From: Prevotella sp.
GTDB taxonomy: Bacteria; Bacteroidota; Bacteroidia; Bacteroidales; Bacteroidaceae
Reading direction: 5' to 3'
NCBI GenBank assembly: GCA_017561825.1
Contig: JAFZBK010000017.1
Span: forward strand, 1-42,005
Length of the DNA stretch: 42,005 nt
Made by a program: the position numbers and the translations under genes. Of this stretch, positions 24,117-31,851 are shown one piece after another; within the stretch, counting starts at the first letter, position 1; every line of letters begins with the position of its first letter. A model generated the notes under the pieces. It saw only the letters and a list, made by a program, of their open reading frames with translations, was not told the DNA's origin and searched no databases.

Positions 24117-25033
24117 ACTGATTCCTCCTTTCTTTCTTGATTGCTAGTAGAGCTAGTTGTACTAGTTGTACTAGATTCTTGCTCTGGTTCAGGCTTTGGC
24201 TTCGGTGTGGGGAAGTTTACGGCATGGATGGCCTTGGTAGGACAAGCCTCCACACACTTCTTACACAAGCGACACTTGTTGAAGTCGATGTAGCTCACGT
24301 TATTCTCAATGGTGATCGCCTCGAACTTACACTCCTTCACACACTTGCCGCAACCGATACAAGCCGCCTTACATGCCTTCATGGCTGCAGGACCCTTGTC
24401 TTTATTTACACAACTCACATAGACGCGGCGGTTCTTAGGACCTTTCTTCCGCAGCTCGATAATGTTTCTCGGACAAGCCTTCACACAGGCACCGCAAGAA
24501 GTACAGCGGTCATCATCCACCTCAGGCAGACCAGTTTCAGGATTCATACGAATAGCATCAAGCTGACAGGCTGCCACACAATCGCCACAACCCAGACAGC
24601 CATAGCCACAAGCCGTCTCACCGGCTCCTGTGGCATTCATTGCTGAGCAGGTGGACAAACCATCATATACGGCGATACGCGGACGGAGTGTGCAAGTGCC
24701 GTTACAACGGACCACTGCCACCATCGGATCCGAGGCAGCAACGGTCATTCCCAACAGATCGGCCGCTTTACCCATTACGTCTGCACCGCCCACAGGACAG
24801 TTCAGTCCTTCTAACGATCCTCCATCGGCAGCCTTCACCAAAGCAGTCGCCAATCCAGAGCAACCAGCAAAGCCACACCCGCCGCAGTTGGCACCGGGAA
24901 GAACGGCCGTTACTTGTGCAATGCGAGGATCTTCCTGAACAGCAAACTTCTTGGTACAGAAATACAGTATCAGCGCTGCCACCAGAGCGATACCTCCAAG
25001 AACGAGTACTGCAGTTAATAAAAAGCTCATCAT
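24107..25033 (-). CDS. rnfB: Rnf electron transport complex subunit B, polyferredoxin
   Basis: 308 residues. One N-terminal membrane helix (4-26), then a four-cysteine cluster (C50, C53, C58 and C79 in NCGGCGFAGC and LNCPVGG) and several ferredoxin-like clusters with CxxCxxCxxxCP patterns through residue 270. It receives electrons from reduced ferredoxin, such as that made by NifJ at the left end of the window. The C-terminal tail (about 285-308; STTSTTSSTSN) is low-complexity and encoded by 9-bp CTAG repeats at 24144-24175 that resemble an intergenic repeat near menA, so the tail is probably a late addition. It overlaps rnfC by 10 bp. Confidence 0.95.
   Translation of the reverse strand: MMSFLLTAVLVLGGIALVAALILYFCTKKFAVQEDPRIAQVTAVLPGANCGGCGFAGCSGLATALVKAADGGSLEGLNCPVGGADVMGKAADLLGMTVAASDPMVAVVRCNGTCTLRPRIAVYDGLSTCSAMNATGAGETACGYGCLGCGDCVAACQLDAIRMNPETGLPEVDDDRCTSCGACVKACPRNIIELRKKGPKNRRVYVSCVNKDKGPAAMKACKAACIGCGKCVKECKFEAITIENNVSYIDFNKCRLCKKCVEACPTKAIHAVNFPTPKPKPEPEQESSTTSTTSSTSNQERKEESVCK
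24144..24175. repeat. 9-bp CTAG repeats inside the rnfB coding tail
   Basis: CTAG starts at 24144, 24153, 24162 and 24171. On the coding strand the units read CTAGTACAA, CTAGTACAA, CTAGCTCTA, CTAGCAATC, encoding the Ser/Thr repeats near the RnfB end. Confidence 0.75.
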
Positions 25034-25044
25034 TTGTATTTGTT

Positions 25045-25473
25045 TTAGTTATTCTTAGGTTTCTCAACATGGAATGCGAACCTTTCCTTCAATCTGTCGC
25101 GTAGCAGGAAGAGAGCAATATAATAAGGTATAAGTACCAAGATCCCTGTAAAGGCCATCATCGGCTCACTGTCTGTGAACATGCTACATACGAATACTGC
25201 GAAAACCATGATCAGGAAAGGAACCACGAATGCCATCCACACTGCACGCATGCCCGTTTTATCCGCAAAGGTCAGCGTTACCGTTTCACCGATATGATAC
25301 TGACCGATATCTTTTACATGGTGAACATCAATCATCTTCTCTTTCTGCTCCGCAATATGGCAATGGGCTGACACCTTGCATTCGGAACAGGCGGCTCGTT
25401 GCGTGATCCTCACCCGCATACTATCCCCGTAAATCTCTGCTACGGTACCTTGATGGTTGATCTGTTGAACCAT
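25045..25473 (-). CDS. RseC/MucC-family protein (SoxR-reducing system)
   Basis: 142 residues. An N-terminal cytoplasmic part has cysteines C29, C32 and C38 (AACSECKVSAHC) and a small beta-domain, followed by two hydrophobic helices (about 77-98 and 105-125) and a charged tail. RseC-family proteins commonly precede rnf genes in Bacteroidota and are linked to Rnf/Rsx assembly or to keeping SoxR reduced; its job here is not established. It lies 11 bp before rnfB and starts the operon, with a promoter at 25523-25552. Confidence 0.9.
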   Translation of the reverse strand: MVQQINHQGTVAEIYGDSMRVRITQRAACSECKVSAHCHIAEQKEKMIDVHHVKDIGQYHIGETVTLTFADKTGMRAVWMAFVVPFLIMVFAVFVCSMFTDSEPMMAFTGILVLIPYYIALFLLRDRLKERFAFHVEKPKNN

Positions 25474-25522
25474 GAATTTCTATCCGTTTTTGTCACCCGT
25501 TTGTTGAGTAGAGTTTACATTG

Positions 25523-25552
25523 CAAAGATACAAAATATTTCTTATACGCCAA
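25523..25552 (-). promoter_or_regulatory. promoter of the rseC-rnf operon
   Basis: On the reverse strand: TTG (25552-25550), 19-bp spacer, TATCTTTG (25530-25523), giving a leader of about 45 nt. Confidence 0.65.
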
Positions 25553-25575
25553 TAAAAAACGCGTAAAATATTTTG
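25531..25575. repeat. inverted repeat between divergent promoters
   Basis: CAAAATATTT (25531-25540) and AAATATTTTG (25566-25575) are perfect inverted arms separated by 25 bp. One arm abuts the rseC -7 box; the other holds the -33 box of the opposite gene, so a regulator bound here could act on both. Confidence 0.6.
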
Positions 25576-25602
25576 TAGTTCAACCAAAATAGTTTAACTT
25601 TG
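25572..25602 (+). promoter_or_regulatory. promoter of the small acidic protein gene
   Basis: TTTG (25572-25575), 19-bp spacer, TAACTTTG (25595-25602), 19 bp before the ATG at 25622. Confidence 0.75.
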
Positions 25603-25621
25603 TATCGTAAAAAAGAAACGT

Positions 25622-26062
25622 ATGCAAGTAACTGAACAAACCACTCAGCAGATTGAGCGCGCCATCAAGAAGATCGCGCAGAAGCTGCCAGCCAATGAGG
25701 AAACCTCTTTGCTCACCGATATCCATCTGCTCGTATCGCAGGATAGCGGCGAATTGATTGCCTATGATGATAACGATGAGGAGATTACCCGTTGCGTGGT
25801 GGAACAGTGGATTGACAACAAGGACGAGAGTTTCTACGACGAGGTTACTGCACTGCTCCGCAAGGAGTTGCACCAGATGAATGAAGTTGTTGACAATCTG
25901 GGAATCATGAAGCCTTACAGTTTTGTGTTGGAGAATGATGATAAGGAGACCGTTGCAGAACTATATGTCGCAGACGATGACACCATCATCCTCGGTGGTG
26001 ACCTGATGGAAGGTCTCGATCAAGATCTTGATAGTTTCTTTGATTCATTGATGAAGGGATAG
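25622..26062 (+). CDS. small acidic conserved protein of unknown function
   Basis: 146 residues, acidic, without signal peptide or membrane helix, so cytoplasmic. It is a mix of helices (TEQTTQQIERAIKKIAQKL, VTALLRKELHQMNEVVDN) and strands (PYSFVLENDDKETVAELYVADDDTIILGG) and ends DLDSFFDSLMKG. No domain or function is recognised. It has its own consensus promoter divergent from the rnf operon. Its 3' end forms one arm of a perfect 17-bp inverted repeat shared with the convergent sugar kinase gene. Confidence 0.8.
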   Translation: MQVTEQTTQQIERAIKKIAQKLPANEETSLLTDIHLLVSQDSGELIAYDDNDEEITRCVVEQWIDNKDESFYDEVTALLRKELHQMNEVVDNLGIMKPYSFVLENDDKETVAELYVADDDTIILGGDLMEGLDQDLDSFFDSLMKG

Positions 26063-26085
26063 GCAATCGCCTATCCCTTCATCAA
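26048..26085. terminator. perfect 17-bp hairpin shared by two convergent genes
   Basis: TTGATGAAGGGATAGGC (26048-26064) and its reverse complement (26069-26085) enclose a 4-nt loop. Stops of the two convergent genes lie inside it, at 26060-26062 and 26073-26071. It should end transcription in both directions. Confidence 0.85.
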
Positions 26086-27087
26086 TGTAAGAATCTCCTC
26101 ATCGGTGGCCAGGTTGTAGTCACCGGCAATGGAATACTTCAGTGTGGCGGCAGCTAATGCGTAATCGAGTATTTTCTGCGAATCATCCCCGAATGCGTTG
26201 ATCGCATGCAGCTGTCCTGCTGTGAACGCATCTCCTACGCCCATCGAATCCACGATACCTTGTATGTCGTAGATCTTGGTGGAATACAGTTTCCCGTTAT
26301 CCCACAGAAGGGCGGTGAGCGTGTTCCTGCTGGAACTGATCATGTTGCGCATACCCATCAGCCATTTCCGGCATCGCGGCCAACGGGCGTGGATCTCATC
26401 GAACCACTCCCTATAGACCTCCATGGGCATCTCGTAGTCGGACGACATGGCTGGGAACGGTACCTTCCTGTCAGTCATGTACTCATACTCAATCACATCG
26501 GCAAACACCACATCAGCATAACTGAGCATCTTGCTCAGCGTTGCCTTCGGCTCTGCTCCGTATTTCCACAGGTTCTTCCGGTAATTGATGTCGAACGAAA
26601 TGGTGAGTCCCATCTCATCAGCGATGTCGAGTGCCTCGAAGGTGGCATCAGCCGACTCCTTAGAGACTGCTCCTGCGATACCCGAAGCATGGAAGACAGT
26701 CGCATCGGCAAAGATCTTCCGCCAGTCGATCATCCCCGGCTCCAGGTAATAGAAGGAAGAATAGGCACGGTCGTATATCACCTTGGAGCTGCGCATACCG
26801 GCAGACCCTTCATAATAATACGATCCCATGCGATCCCCTCCATAGAGCACATGCTGTGTATCCACATTGAACTCACGGAGTTTCATGCAGGAGGCACGTC
26901 CGATAGGATTGTCGGGCACACGGGTCACATATTCCACTTCATCACCCAGTGTGGCCAATGACACAGCCACGTTCGCCTCACTGCCTCCGTAATCACCGAA
27001 GAATGCCCTGCCTTGCTGCAGACGGTTATGCTGGTCCTTGGAAAAGCGGAGCAAGAGTTCACCAAAGGTAACAATCTTCTTTTTCAT
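26071..27087 (-). CDS. PfkB-family carbohydrate kinase, probably 2-keto-3-deoxygluconate kinase
   Basis: 338 residues from MKKKIVTFGELLLRF; the frame is open to 27114 but overlaps the preceding gene. PfkB-family marks are GGSEANVAVSLATLG near residue 34 and GVGDAFTAG near 285, with the catalytic Asp. The start TFGELLLRFSK and SYYYEGSAGMRSSKVIYDRA match KDG kinases, which phosphorylate 2-keto-3-deoxygluconate made from pectin or alginate breakdown. A related substrate such as fructose cannot be ruled out, and no KDPG aldolase gene is in view. It follows the phosphoglucomutase gene by 19 bp. Confidence 0.85.
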   Translation of the reverse strand: MKKKIVTFGELLLRFSKDQHNRLQQGRAFFGDYGGSEANVAVSLATLGDEVEYVTRVPDNPIGRASCMKLREFNVDTQHVLYGGDRMGSYYYEGSAGMRSSKVIYDRAYSSFYYLEPGMIDWRKIFADATVFHASGIAGAVSKESADATFEALDIADEMGLTISFDINYRKNLWKYGAEPKATLSKMLSYADVVFADVIEYEYMTDRKVPFPAMSSDYEMPMEVYREWFDEIHARWPRCRKWLMGMRNMISSSRNTLTALLWDNGKLYSTKIYDIQGIVDSMGVGDAFTAGQLHAINAFGDDSQKILDYALAAATLKYSIAGDYNLATDEEILTLMKG

Positions 27088-27106
27088 CGATTTCTCTCCC
27101 ACGGCA

Positions 27107-28855
27107 TCAATCAAGGTTCAGGCACTTCTTGATGGCCGCAACCTTCACATCCGTTGTCTTCATGCTCTGCTCATAGTCGGCAGCACCCTTGAAGGCAGGA
27201 TCCTTCACCTCTGTATAGAACTTGATCTTCGGCTCCGTACCAGAAGGACGCACACTTACCTTCGTACCATCCTCGCAGAACCACTGAAGCACATTACTGC
27301 TATCAGGCATGGTCAGCTTCTCCACACTACCGTCAGCCTTCTTGGCCTCCAGTGTCTTGAAGTCCTTGCACAGAATCACCTTTGAACCGCCTAATTCCTT
27401 TGGCGGGTTGTTACGGAAGTTGGTCATCATCTGCTTGATCTCGTCAGCACCTGTCTTACCCGGACGCACCACGTTGACGGTCACCTCTCTTGAGAAGCCA
27501 TACTCAGCATAGATATCCATGAGCAGGTCATAGAGCGTCTTACCATTGTCGCGAGCCCATGCGGCGATCTCGCAGATCAGACAGATAGAAGCTGGTGAAT
27601 CCTTGTCGCGCACCTTGTCGAACGGCAGGAAGCCGAAGCTCTCCTCACCACCACCGATATACTTCTTCACGCCCTCAGAGACGCGGATCTCATTGGCAAT
27701 CCACTTGAAGCCCGTGTAGCAGTCGCGCAGTTCCACCCCGTTCTTCTCGGCAATCTTGGCAATCACCTCAGTTGTAACGATGGTCTTTACAAGGAACTCA
27801 TTGCCCTTCAGCTGACCCAGTTTTTTCTTGTTGGCGATGATGTACCAAGAGAACATCATACAGGTCTGGTTACCATTCAGGATCTCCCACTCACCCTTCG
27901 AGTTACGGCACACGATAGCCAGTCGGTCGGCATCAGGATCAGAAGCAATCACCAGGTCGGCATTCAGCTTCGTACCGAGCTTCATACCAAGTGTCATGGC
28001 CTCAGCATTCTCGGGATTCGGAGAAACCACCGTGGGGAAGTTTCCGTCGATCACCATCTGCTCAGGTACCACGTGGATATTCTGGAAGCCCCATGAACGC
28101 AGTGCCATCGGGATGATAACACGTCCTGTTCCATGCATCGGTGAATAAACGATGTTCAGGTCCTTCTGACGCAGAATCACATCCTGATCCACCATAGCCT
28201 CTTTCACGGCCTGGATATAGTCCCAGTCCATCTCACCACCGATGGGGATGATCAGTTCCTTGTTTCCTTCGAACTTCACATCATCGATCTTCACCTTGTT
28301 CACCTCATCGATGATACCTTTGTCATGCGGTGCCAATACCTGTGCGCCATCATCCCAGTAGGCCTTGTAGCCATTGTACTCCTTGGGGTTGTGCGAAGCG
28401 GTGACGTTCACACCTGCCTGACAGCCTAAGTGACGGATGGCGAAGGAGATCTCTGGCGTAGGACGCAGACTCTCAAAGAGATAAACCTTGATGCCGTTGG
28501 CCGAGAAGATGTCAGCCACCGTCTCAGCAAACATCCGTCCGTTGTTACGGCAGTCATGACCTACCACCACGCTGCAAGCCTTGCCCGGGAACGCCTTGTT
28601 GATATAGTTGGCGAAACCTTGTGTGGCCATGCCCACGATATACTTGTTCATACGGTTGGTGCCTGCGCCCATGATACCGCGCAGACCGCCAGTTCCGAAC
28701 TCGAGGTTCTGGTAGAATGCATCAATGAGGGCCGACTTGTCCTCATTGTCGAGCATGGCCTGAACTTCTTTCCTTGTCTCCTCATCAAATGAAGGCGACA
28801 ACCATTCTTTTGCTAATTGCTCACACTGCTTGATGAGCTCTGCGTTATTTGCCAT
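27107..28855 (-). CDS. phosphoglucomutase/phosphomannomutase (alpha-D-phosphohexomutase)
   Basis: 582 residues, the length of the longer two-substrate group. It interconverts hexose 1- and 6-phosphates in the cytoplasm. Visible: substrate loop FGTGGLRGIMG at 53-63, the phosphoserine S154 in TASHNPKEYNGYKAYW, metal loop DPDADR, sugar-binding GGGEESFGFLP, and phosphate-binding RPSGTEPKIKFY near the end. With GalE it feeds sugar-nucleotide and storage-sugar metabolism. The promoter is at 28895-28925. Confidence 0.94.
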   Translation of the reverse strand: MANNAELIKQCEQLAKEWLSPSFDEETRKEVQAMLDNEDKSALIDAFYQNLEFGTGGLRGIMGAGTNRMNKYIVGMATQGFANYINKAFPGKACSVVVGHDCRNNGRMFAETVADIFSANGIKVYLFESLRPTPEISFAIRHLGCQAGVNVTASHNPKEYNGYKAYWDDGAQVLAPHDKGIIDEVNKVKIDDVKFEGNKELIIPIGGEMDWDYIQAVKEAMVDQDVILRQKDLNIVYSPMHGTGRVIIPMALRSWGFQNIHVVPEQMVIDGNFPTVVSPNPENAEAMTLGMKLGTKLNADLVIASDPDADRLAIVCRNSKGEWEILNGNQTCMMFSWYIIANKKKLGQLKGNEFLVKTIVTTEVIAKIAEKNGVELRDCYTGFKWIANEIRVSEGVKKYIGGGEESFGFLPFDKVRDKDSPASICLICEIAAWARDNGKTLYDLLMDIYAEYGFSREVTVNVVRPGKTGADEIKQMMTNFRNNPPKELGGSKVILCKDFKTLEAKKADGSVEKLTMPDSSNVLQWFCEDGTKVSVRPSGTEPKIKFYTEVKDPAFKGAADYEQSMKTTDVKVAAIKKCLNLD

Positions 28856-28894
28856 AATCGTATTGTGTTTTTAGTTAGTAAATGAATTATGGGT

Positions 28895-28925
28895 CAAAGA
28901 TAGTAAAAAACCTCCAAACCGCAAA
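28895..28925 (-). promoter_or_regulatory. promoter of the phosphoglucomutase gene
   Basis: On the reverse strand: TTTG (28925-28922), 19-bp spacer, TATCTTTG (28902-28895), giving a leader of about 35 nt. Confidence 0.78.
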
Positions 28926-29059
28926 ATTATTAACTTACTTTTGTTGTTTGCTTCATCAATCCAATGCATGGAAATACGTATTGTATAGCTTTGTGAATCA
29001 AAAAGTGCATTTTCTTACAAAATAAACGACAAAAATCCTTCTTTTTGAAAGATTATTTG

Positions 29060-29067
29060 TATTTTTG
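29060..29067 (+). promoter_or_regulatory. possible -7 box of the porin gene
   Basis: TATTTTTG matches TAnnTTTG, 40 bp before the ATG at 29108. The -33 position lacks TTTG. Confidence 0.5.
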
Positions 29068-29107
29068 CATCCGATTTGACATTTTTGTATCACTAATTAT
29101 ATCAAAC

Positions 29108-30196
29108 ATGAAGAAAAAAGTAATCAAGACAGCCACACTGGCTGTCATCATGGCTGCCTTCAGTAGCACCGCGGCCATGGGACAACAAAAGGATCAGTCA
29201 ATCGACTGGACAAAGGATTTCACAAGCCGTATCACCCTCAACGGCTATGCACAGGGAGGCTGGTCGTACCAGGATCCCAACGGGGTGAAAACAAACAGTT
29301 ACAACCTTAAACGTACTTTACTTTGGGGAAAGGCACGTATCACTGACAGGTGGTCGTTCATGTTCATGCACGATTTTTCCAGCGTGGTACAGGAATTCTA
29401 TACCGATTACAGAGTTTCCAACAACAACGCACTGACCTTCCGTTTAGGTCAGTTCAAGCATTCGTACACCATGGAGAACCCGCTCTCTCCCACCATGCTC
29501 GAACTGATCGACGTCTATTCACAGGCTGTGCTTTATCTTGCGGGCGAAGGTCCTGACCCGCTGAACGGTGTGAACTATGGTCGTGACATGGGTTTCATGG
29601 CTTTTGGTGACTTGGCCCAGGGGGCGCTGCACTACGAGCTGGCCCTGATGAGCGGACAAGGTATCAACCGTAAGGACCGTAATAATCAGAAAGACTTCAT
29701 CGCCAAACTGGAGGTTCGTCCTGTGAGCAACTTCCGCGTGGTGGCCTCCGGCTACTTAGGAACAGGTAATGCCGTGGGTACCGCTGCTTGGAACCCGGAT
29801 ATCGAGGTTGGCGACAACTATAAACGCAACCGCTACAGTGTGGGTGCGGAATACAAGACAACTGCTTATACAGGCAGTAAATACAAAGAGGCTCGTCCTG
29901 CCAGCGTCCGCGCTGAGTGGTTAGGCGGACAAGATGGCGAGGTGGGTAGCCGTGGTGGCTATGTCACCACCTGCATCCCCGTGGTTGATGCCCTCGATGT
30001 GGTGGCAAGCGGTGAGACATACGACAGGAACACCAAGGTGGATGGTTGGGATCAGACGAACCTGACCTTAGGTCTGCAGTACTGGTTCTACAAGAAATGT
30101 CGTCTGCAACTGCAATACACCCGTTGCCTCTGCGGCGAGAACATCAGTTCAAAGGATTACAACTGGCTCCAGGCACAGGTGCAAGTGGCATTTTAG
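29108..30196 (+). CDS. porin (phosphate-selective porin O/P-like)
   Basis: 362 residues from MKKKVIKTATLAVIMAAFSS; an upstream ATG at 29045 lies between promoter elements and is unlikely. Signal peptide 1-25 (ends AAMGQ). The mature chain shows regular amphipathic strands with porin O/P-type features (ITLNGYAQGGWSY, YNLKRTLLWGKARITDRWSF, LTFRLGQFKHSYTMENP) and ends LQAQVQVAF with a terminal aromatic. It forms a diffusion channel in the outer membrane; phosphate selectivity is only suggested by family name. A sodium symporter gene follows 49 bp later, so the two may work together in uptake of one solute. Confidence 0.87.
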   Translation: MKKKVIKTATLAVIMAAFSSTAAMGQQKDQSIDWTKDFTSRITLNGYAQGGWSYQDPNGVKTNSYNLKRTLLWGKARITDRWSFMFMHDFSSVVQEFYTDYRVSNNNALTFRLGQFKHSYTMENPLSPTMLELIDVYSQAVLYLAGEGPDPLNGVNYGRDMGFMAFGDLAQGALHYELALMSGQGINRKDRNNQKDFIAKLEVRPVSNFRVVASGYLGTGNAVGTAAWNPDIEVGDNYKRNRYSVGAEYKTTAYTGSKYKEARPASVRAEWLGGQDGEVGSRGGYVTTCIPVVDALDVVASGETYDRNTKVDGWDQTNLTLGLQYWFYKKCRLQLQYTRCLCGENISSKDYNWLQAQVQVAF

Positions 30197-30229
30197 TTGA
30201 GAGTTGATAGTTTATAGTTGATAGTTAAA
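30195..30229 (+). repeat. five tandem 7-bp repeats between porin and symporter
   Basis: AGTTGAG, AGTTGAT, AGTTTAT, AGTTGAT, AGTTAAA follow each other from 30195 and begin inside the porin TAG stop codon. Confidence 0.7.
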
Positions 30230-30245
30230 TTGATTATATAGAACA

Positions 30246-31766
30246 ATGTTTATAAAAGTATTATTAACCATCATCTTCCTGGCCGTGATGATTGGCGTGG
30301 GCCTCTATACCCGTAAACAGGCCAGCAGTGTGGATGGTTTCGTGTTAGGTGGACGTGCTGTGGGTCCGTGGCTGACAGCCTTCGCCTTTGGAACGAGTTA
30401 TTTCTCGGCAGTGGTCTTCGTGGGCTATGCCGGACAGTTTGGATGGAAATACGGACTTTCGTCTGCATGGATCGGTATCGGTAATGCAGTGATCGGTTCA
30501 CTCCTTGCATGGATCTTGTTAGGACGACGTACGAAGCTGATGACACAACATATCGAGAGTCGTACCATGCCCGACTTCTTCGGAACCCGCTATGGTGATC
30601 AAGGACTGCGCGTTGCTGCTTCCATCATCGCCTTTGTGTTCCTCATTCCCTATACCGCAGGTGTGTATAGCGGTATCTCACGTCTCTTCGAGATGGGCTT
30701 CGGTATTCCTTACGAATACTGTGTGATCATCATGTCTATCCTTACCGCCGTGTATGTGATTCTCGGTGGTTATAAGGCTACCGCCATGAACGACTTCATC
30801 CAGGGTATCATCATGCTCTTCGGTATCGTGGCAGTGATCATCGCTGTGTTGAATGCACAGGGCGGATTGACAACCGCTGTACAGAAACTCGCTGAGCTAC
30901 CTTCTGATGCTGATCCCGCAGTGAACGGTGGCTTCGCTACATGGTTCGGTCCTGACCCATGGGGACTGCTTGGTGTGATTGTGCTCACCTCTCTGGGTAC
31001 CATGGGACTTCCCCAGATGGTGGGTAAGTTCTACTCCATTACCGACGAGGCTGCCATCAAGCGCGGCACAGTTATCTCTACCATCTTCGCCTTTGTGGTG
31101 GCTGGTGGTTGCTACTTCCTCGGAGGCTTCGGTCGTCTGTACGAGCCCGTTATTGCCCCCAACGGAAAGATCGCCTTCGACTCCATCGTGCCCGCCATGC
31201 TGGTAACGTTGCCTGATATCCTCATCGCCCTCGTGGTATTGCTCGTGCTGAGTGCCTCCATGTCAACCTTAGCTTCGCTGGTGCTTACCTCATCCAGTAC
31301 CATGACGCTCGACCTGATCTATCGCGACAAGAAGTCTGAGCCGGGAGAGGTAGAGGAAGGATCCATCGATGATATCGTGGCCGAGAAGGTAGAACGCCGT
31401 AAGGTGGTGGTGATGCGTGTGCTGATCATGTTCTTCATCGCCATCTCACTGCTCATCGCCTTGAATCCCCCCACCTTCATTGCTCAGCTCATGGGTATCT
31501 CTTGGGGTGCTCTGGCAGGAGCCTTCCTTGCTCCGTTCATGCTGGGACTCTATTCCAAGTGCATCACCAGAGCATCTGTATGGGCCTGCTTCATCTGGGG
31601 TGTTGGTCTCACGGTAGTGAACATGCTCCTTGGCAACCCCATCAACCCCATCAACTGCGGTGCCATCGCCATGGTAGGCGGCTTCTTTGTGGTATGGCTG
31701 ATCAGTCTGATTACGCCCAAGATGCCGAAGGAAACCGTTGACAGCATCTTTGAGTGCTACAAATAA
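30246..31766 (+). CDS. sodium:solute symporter (SSS/SLC5 family)
   Basis: 506 residues with about 13 hydrophobic helices. Family marks include FVLGGRAVGPWLTAFAFGTSYFSA near residue 31, GYKATAMNDFIQGIIM near 178, and MGLPQMVGKFYSI. It imports a solute with sodium across the inner membrane; the solute may be a carboxylate, amino acid, sugar or vitamin and cannot be told. The Rnf complex could provide the sodium gradient. The last eight codons plus stop are duplicated directly after the gene, and a strong terminator follows. Confidence 0.92.
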   Translation: MFIKVLLTIIFLAVMIGVGLYTRKQASSVDGFVLGGRAVGPWLTAFAFGTSYFSAVVFVGYAGQFGWKYGLSSAWIGIGNAVIGSLLAWILLGRRTKLMTQHIESRTMPDFFGTRYGDQGLRVAASIIAFVFLIPYTAGVYSGISRLFEMGFGIPYEYCVIIMSILTAVYVILGGYKATAMNDFIQGIIMLFGIVAVIIAVLNAQGGLTTAVQKLAELPSDADPAVNGGFATWFGPDPWGLLGVIVLTSLGTMGLPQMVGKFYSITDEAAIKRGTVISTIFAFVVAGGCYFLGGFGRLYEPVIAPNGKIAFDSIVPAMLVTLPDILIALVVLLVLSASMSTLASLVLTSSSTMTLDLIYRDKKSEPGEVEEGSIDDIVAEKVERRKVVVMRVLIMFFIAISLLIALNPPTFIAQLMGISWGALAGAFLAPFMLGLYSKCITRASVWACFIWGVGLTVVNMLLGNPINPINCGAIAMVGGFFVVWLISLITPKMPKETVDSIFECYK

Positions 31767-31792
31767 CAGCATCTCTGAATGCTACCAATAAA
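31741..31792 (+). repeat. 26-bp tandem duplication of the symporter gene's 3' end
   Basis: 31741-31766 (last codons and stop) and 31767-31792 match at 22 of 26 positions; both start ACAGCATCT and end AATAA. The second copy is outside the gene. Confidence 0.8.
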
Positions 31793-31796
31793 CAAT

Positions 31797-31830
31797 AAAG
31801 AAGGTGCGTTAACCATAACGCACCTTCTTT
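31797..31830 (+). terminator. strong hairpin terminator after the symporter gene
   Basis: Perfect 15-bp stem, AAAGAAGGTGCGTTA (31797-31811) with TAACGCACCTTCTTT (31816-31830), a 4-nt loop and a T-rich tail. Confidence 0.9.
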
Positions 31831-31851
31831 TCTTCATCTATGTTTCCAGCC

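Noticed and set aside
26206-26961. Forward open frame (251 codons) opposite the sugar kinase gene
   Set aside because: The opposite strand encodes a full PfkB-family kinase; this frame has no family resemblance and no promoter.
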